Assembly: GCF_000023985.1 (NCBI RefSeq)
Contig: NC_013156.1
Span: 1,166,363-1,230,362, forward strand
Direction: 5' to 3'
Length of the DNA stretch: 64,000 bases
From: Methanocaldococcus fervens AG86
GTDB lineage: Archaea > AGJL01 > Methanococci > Methanococcales > Methanocaldococcaceae
Shown here: positions 61,840 to 64,000 of the stretch, piece after piece
Layout: every line of letters begins with the position of its first letter
How positions within the stretch are numbered: the stretch's first letter is position 1
Program-made: the position numbers and the translations under genes
Notes under the pieces: model-generated
Told to the model about the DNA's origin: nothing
Database searches by the model: none
The model's input: the letters and a program-made list of their open reading frames with translations, nothing else

Positions 61840-62595
61840 TTATCCCAATGTAACAATGGCATATTTTTCCTTTATTTTGGTAGGTATTTCATCTATTGAA
61901 TTATTTACCACAACATAGACAGTTAGTTTTGATGTTGATATATTTGAAGCTCCTATACATTTATCAAGATTTTTTAATGTATTCAAATGGATTTTTCCAT
62001 TAATTATAATTCCATACTCAACAAAATATAGTTCTAAACCTTTTTTAATATCAACATCAAGATTGTTTATAATCCTCTGTCTCTCAGCTGGCGTATATGT
62101 TTTTGAATCAACTCCCATACTACCCTCAACTATAACATCAACAATATTAAAGTTTTTTGTTGTGTTTTCTATTTTATTTGCAATATCTCTGAATGACTTT
62201 CCTTCTATTGGATCTAATTCATAAAATATTATTGACTTTCCAATTGGATGCAATATTATCTTTTTTGCAGCTATGTCTTCCTGATAAGCCAATTCTCCAC
62301 CAATAGTTATTGGTGTTCCATTATATATTGCATATAACGTCCCACCTTTTGCATCGTATATCTCAACCTCTCCATTGAAAGGTTTTTTAGATAGCGTCCA
62401 TTTTCCAATGATAGTGGCATTTAAAGGAAAATTTTTATCCAAAATTTTCTCACACACCCATGCACATTTATACATCTGGTTTCCATCAAACTCATAATCA
62501 TTTCCATTATTACTATAAAATTTATATGCCAAAGATATAGAAGTTATTAATATAGACAACATGACAACTACCTCGAGTATGCCAATTTTTTTCAT
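61840..62595 (-). CDS. Membrane-anchored extracytoplasmic protein of unknown function
   Basis: This 251-residue protein begins MKKIGILEVVVMLSILITSISLAYKFY, a single N-terminal hydrophobic anchor, then a mostly beta domain with polar segments such as KKPFNGEVEIYDAKGG and AKKIILHPIGKSIIFYELDPIEGKSF. A pair of Cys (CAWVC) follows at about residues 43-47. It is encoded just before the two polymerase-like genes, with its stop adjoining the next start, so it may act with them at the cell surface. The ATG at 62595 follows GGTGATAATT; the frame to 62613 is rejected. Confidence 0.7.
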   Translation of the reverse strand: MKKIGILEVVVMLSILITSISLAYKFYSNNGNDYEFDGNQMYKCAWVCEKILDKNFPLNATIIGKWTLSKKPFNGEVEIYDAKGGTLYAIYNGTPITIGGELAYQEDIAAKKIILHPIGKSIIFYELDPIEGKSFRDIANKIENTTKNFNIVDVIVEGSMGVDSKTYTPAERQRIINNLDVDIKKGLELYFVEYGIIINGKIHLNTLKNLDKCIGASNISTSKLTVYVVVNNSIDEIPTKIKEKYAIVTLG

Positions 62596-62710
62596 AATTA
62601 TCACCAATATCATAAAACTGTTAATAATTTATGTTAGTAAAACTTAAATTAATAGATTATCTTAATGAATCTTAAAATAAAAATTCTTATAAATAGTATC
62701 GGGGACATCA

Positions 62711-63424
62711 ATGAAAGTAGATTTACATGTTCATTCTATAGTAAGTAAATGTTCTTTAAATCCAAGGAGCTTCTTGGAAAAATTTTGTATAAAGAGAAAT
62801 ATTATTCCAGCAATTTGTGACCATAATAAACTAACTAAATTAAATTTTGCAATACCTGGGGAAGAAATAGCAACAAATAGAGGAGAATTTATTGGTTTAT
62901 TTTTAAATGAAGAAATTCCTCCAAACTTAGATTTGTATGAAGCATTAGATAGAGTTAGAGAGCAAGGGGCTTTGATTTATCTTCCACACCCTTTTGATAT
63001 GAGTAGAAGAAGAAGTTTAGCAAAATTCAATGTATTAGAAGAGAAAGAGTTTTTAAAATATGTTCATATTGTTGAGGTTTTTAATAGTAGATGCCGTAGT
63101 ATAGAACTAAATTTAAAAGCTTTAGAGTATGCTGAAAAATACGATTTTGCAATGGCTTTTGGAAGTGATGCACATTTTATATGGGAGGTTGGAAATGCAT
63201 ATACAAGATTTAGTGAGCTAAATATAGAAAAACCAGATGATTTATCTCCAAAGGAGTTTTTAAATCTATTAGAAATAAAAACAAAAGAGTTAATAAAAAC
63301 AAGATCTAATCTATTAAAAAATCCATGGAAAACAAAATGGCATTTTGGAAAATTGGGGAGTAAATATAATATTGCATTGTATAGCAAAGCTGTTAAAAAA
63401 GTTAGAAGAAAATTGAACATCTAA
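62711..63424 (+). CDS. PHP-domain phosphoesterase-like protein
   Basis: This 237-residue protein has the metal-binding PHP motifs: KVDLHVHSIVSKCS at the start, ICDHNK near residue 37, YLPHPFDM near 93 and a late GSDAHF near 152. PHP proteins hydrolyse phosphoesters with two or three metal ions; here the substrate is unknown. The C-terminal 60 residues are basic (KNPWKTKWHFGKLG, KKVRRKLNI). The ATG follows GGGGACATCA. It is divergent from the surface-protein run. Confidence 0.84.
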   Translation: MKVDLHVHSIVSKCSLNPRSFLEKFCIKRNIIPAICDHNKLTKLNFAIPGEEIATNRGEFIGLFLNEEIPPNLDLYEALDRVREQGALIYLPHPFDMSRRRSLAKFNVLEEKEFLKYVHIVEVFNSRCRSIELNLKALEYAEKYDFAMAFGSDAHFIWEVGNAYTRFSELNIEKPDDLSPKEFLNLLEIKTKELIKTRSNLLKNPWKTKWHFGKLGSKYNIALYSKAVKKVRRKLNI

Positions 63425-63431
63425 ATGAAGT

Positions 63432-64000
63432 TTATGGTTTTCTTTTAAGCCTGTAACCGCAGTATGGGCATATAATCCATTCTGGCTGTATCGGTCTTTT
63501 ACAATTTGGACATCTTAATACTCCTTCCTCTTCTTCTTCTTTCAACTTTGTACCACAATGAGCACAGAATTTCCAAGAATCTGAAATATAGTTGTTACAA
63601 TTTTTACATCTTTCAATTTCCTCCTCAAACGTCATATTTTTAATTTCAGCTCCACAGTTGGTACAGTAATCCCAACCTAAGTCAATAGGGGATTTACAGG
63701 AATTACAAAGTGGGACGAATGTTGAAAATTTAGTACCTAAAGCTTTTTTTACCTTTTCAAGAGTTATAGTTGCTTCTCTTCTTAGGATATCATCAGAATC
63801 GTATTCAATTATTTGATTTAACAATGTAATTATCTCGTTTAATGTTACTTTATCGTAGACATCCAAATATAAAATTGCTTCTGGTCTAACTTCAGCAATC
63901 TCCTGTAACTTTCTTAATGTAACTAATTTTGTAGCAGGTACTGAACTTCTTAGACCTGAGACAATACTCATCTTTTCTTCATCAGTTAAAGGAATTACAC
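63432..64000 (-). CDS. Zinc-ribbon protein (5' end beyond the window)
   Basis: The C-terminal half carries several CxxC pairs: CNSCK and CTNCG, CKNCN and CAHCG, CPNCK and CPYCG, forming three zinc-ribbon-like units around residues 88-175 of the part seen. The N-terminal part is helical (ATKLVTLRKLQEIAE). The reading frame stays open past the ATG at 63971 to the window edge (IPLTDEEKMSIVSGL), so the true start may be outside. It may be a regulatory or scaffold protein; function unknown. It converges with the PHP gene. Confidence 0.78.
   Translation of the reverse strand, partial: VIPLTDEEKMSIVSGLRSSVPATKLVTLRKLQEIAEVRPEAILYLDVYDKVTLNEIITLLNQIIEYDSDDILRREATITLEKVKKALGTKFSTFVPLCNSCKSPIDLGWDYCTNCGAEIKNMTFEEEIERCKNCNNYISDSWKFCAHCGTKLKEEEEEGVLRCPNCKRPIQPEWIICPYCGYRLKRKP

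Overview
The window looks like chromosomal DNA of a hyperthermophilic methanogenic archaeon of the genus Methanocaldococcus. It is AT-rich, gene-dense and has short gaps. Ribosome binding sites are of the GGTGA/GGAGG type, start codons are often TTG or GTG, and TATA boxes read TTTATATA. Methanogenesis enzymes (F420-reducing hydrogenase, Mtd, Ftr) and archaeal information-processing genes are present. Several proteins are, from memory, close to M. jannaschii proteins. The RNA polymerase A' and A'' genes lack the inteins that I recall in M. jannaschii DSM 2661, so this should be a relative or a different strain.

Layout. 1-2,970: the frhADGB operon (minus strand), whose frhA carries an in-frame TGA read as selenocysteine and an archaeal SECIS element in its 3' UTR. 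3,119-8,227: a C/D-box guide RNA, a transglutaminase-like lipoprotein, thiL, an archaeosortase-like membrane protein, trm4, rtcA and an archease. 8,231-8,361: a GC-rich dispersed repeat. 8,388-14,000: cbiD and a radical SAM gene (minus), a second C/D guide RNA, then gatD and gatE. 14,008-19,306: a PKD protein with a pilin-type signal, a DUF373 membrane protein, corA, srp19, mtd and a ZIP transporter. 19,381-21,441: trpBA. 21,612-35,740: one long information-processing block, rpoH-rpoB2-rpoB1-rpoA1-rpoA2, a third C/D RNA, a long stem-loop, L30e-nusA-S12-S7-EF2-EF1A-S10. 35,830-42,332: engB, a DUF211 gene, ftr, an orphan gene, the polyamine genes pdaD-speD-speE and an AIR-synthase-like gene. 42,350-49,701: mfnA, a CBS protein, a flavoprotein, pth2, the split selenouridine synthase SelU-N/SelU-C, a 43-residue Cys-rich protein and rqcH. 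49,740-50,035: a second, larger mosaic repeat. 50,070-58,434: a helical-repeat protein, a TOPRIM protein, two pilin-like proteins, dCTP deaminase, argG, wecC, a HEPN-like gene with an unknown partner, and dapB. 58,515-58,577: two tandem covarying hairpins. 58,603-64,000: a THUMP/SPOUT-type protein, two polytopic polymerase-like membrane proteins with an anchored partner, a PHP hydrolase and a zinc-ribbon protein cut by the window edge.

How the genes fit together. FrhADGB, Mtd and Ftr supply steps of H2/CO2 methanogenesis. Selenium appears twice, in the selenocysteine of FrhA and in tRNA selenouridine by SelU. MfnA feeds methanofuran synthesis. PdaD, SpeD and SpeE cover most of a spermidine route. 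RNA modification and repair are represented by Trm4, RtcA, archease, a THUMP protein and three box C/D RNAs. Cell-surface functions are represented by an archaeosortase, prepilin-like proteins, WecC and polymerase-like membrane proteins. I saw no CRISPR array, tRNA, rRNA, insertion sequence or prophage. The least explained material is the set of GC-rich structured intergenic elements. In an AT-rich hyperthermophile such GC islands often mark functional RNA or palindromic repeats.
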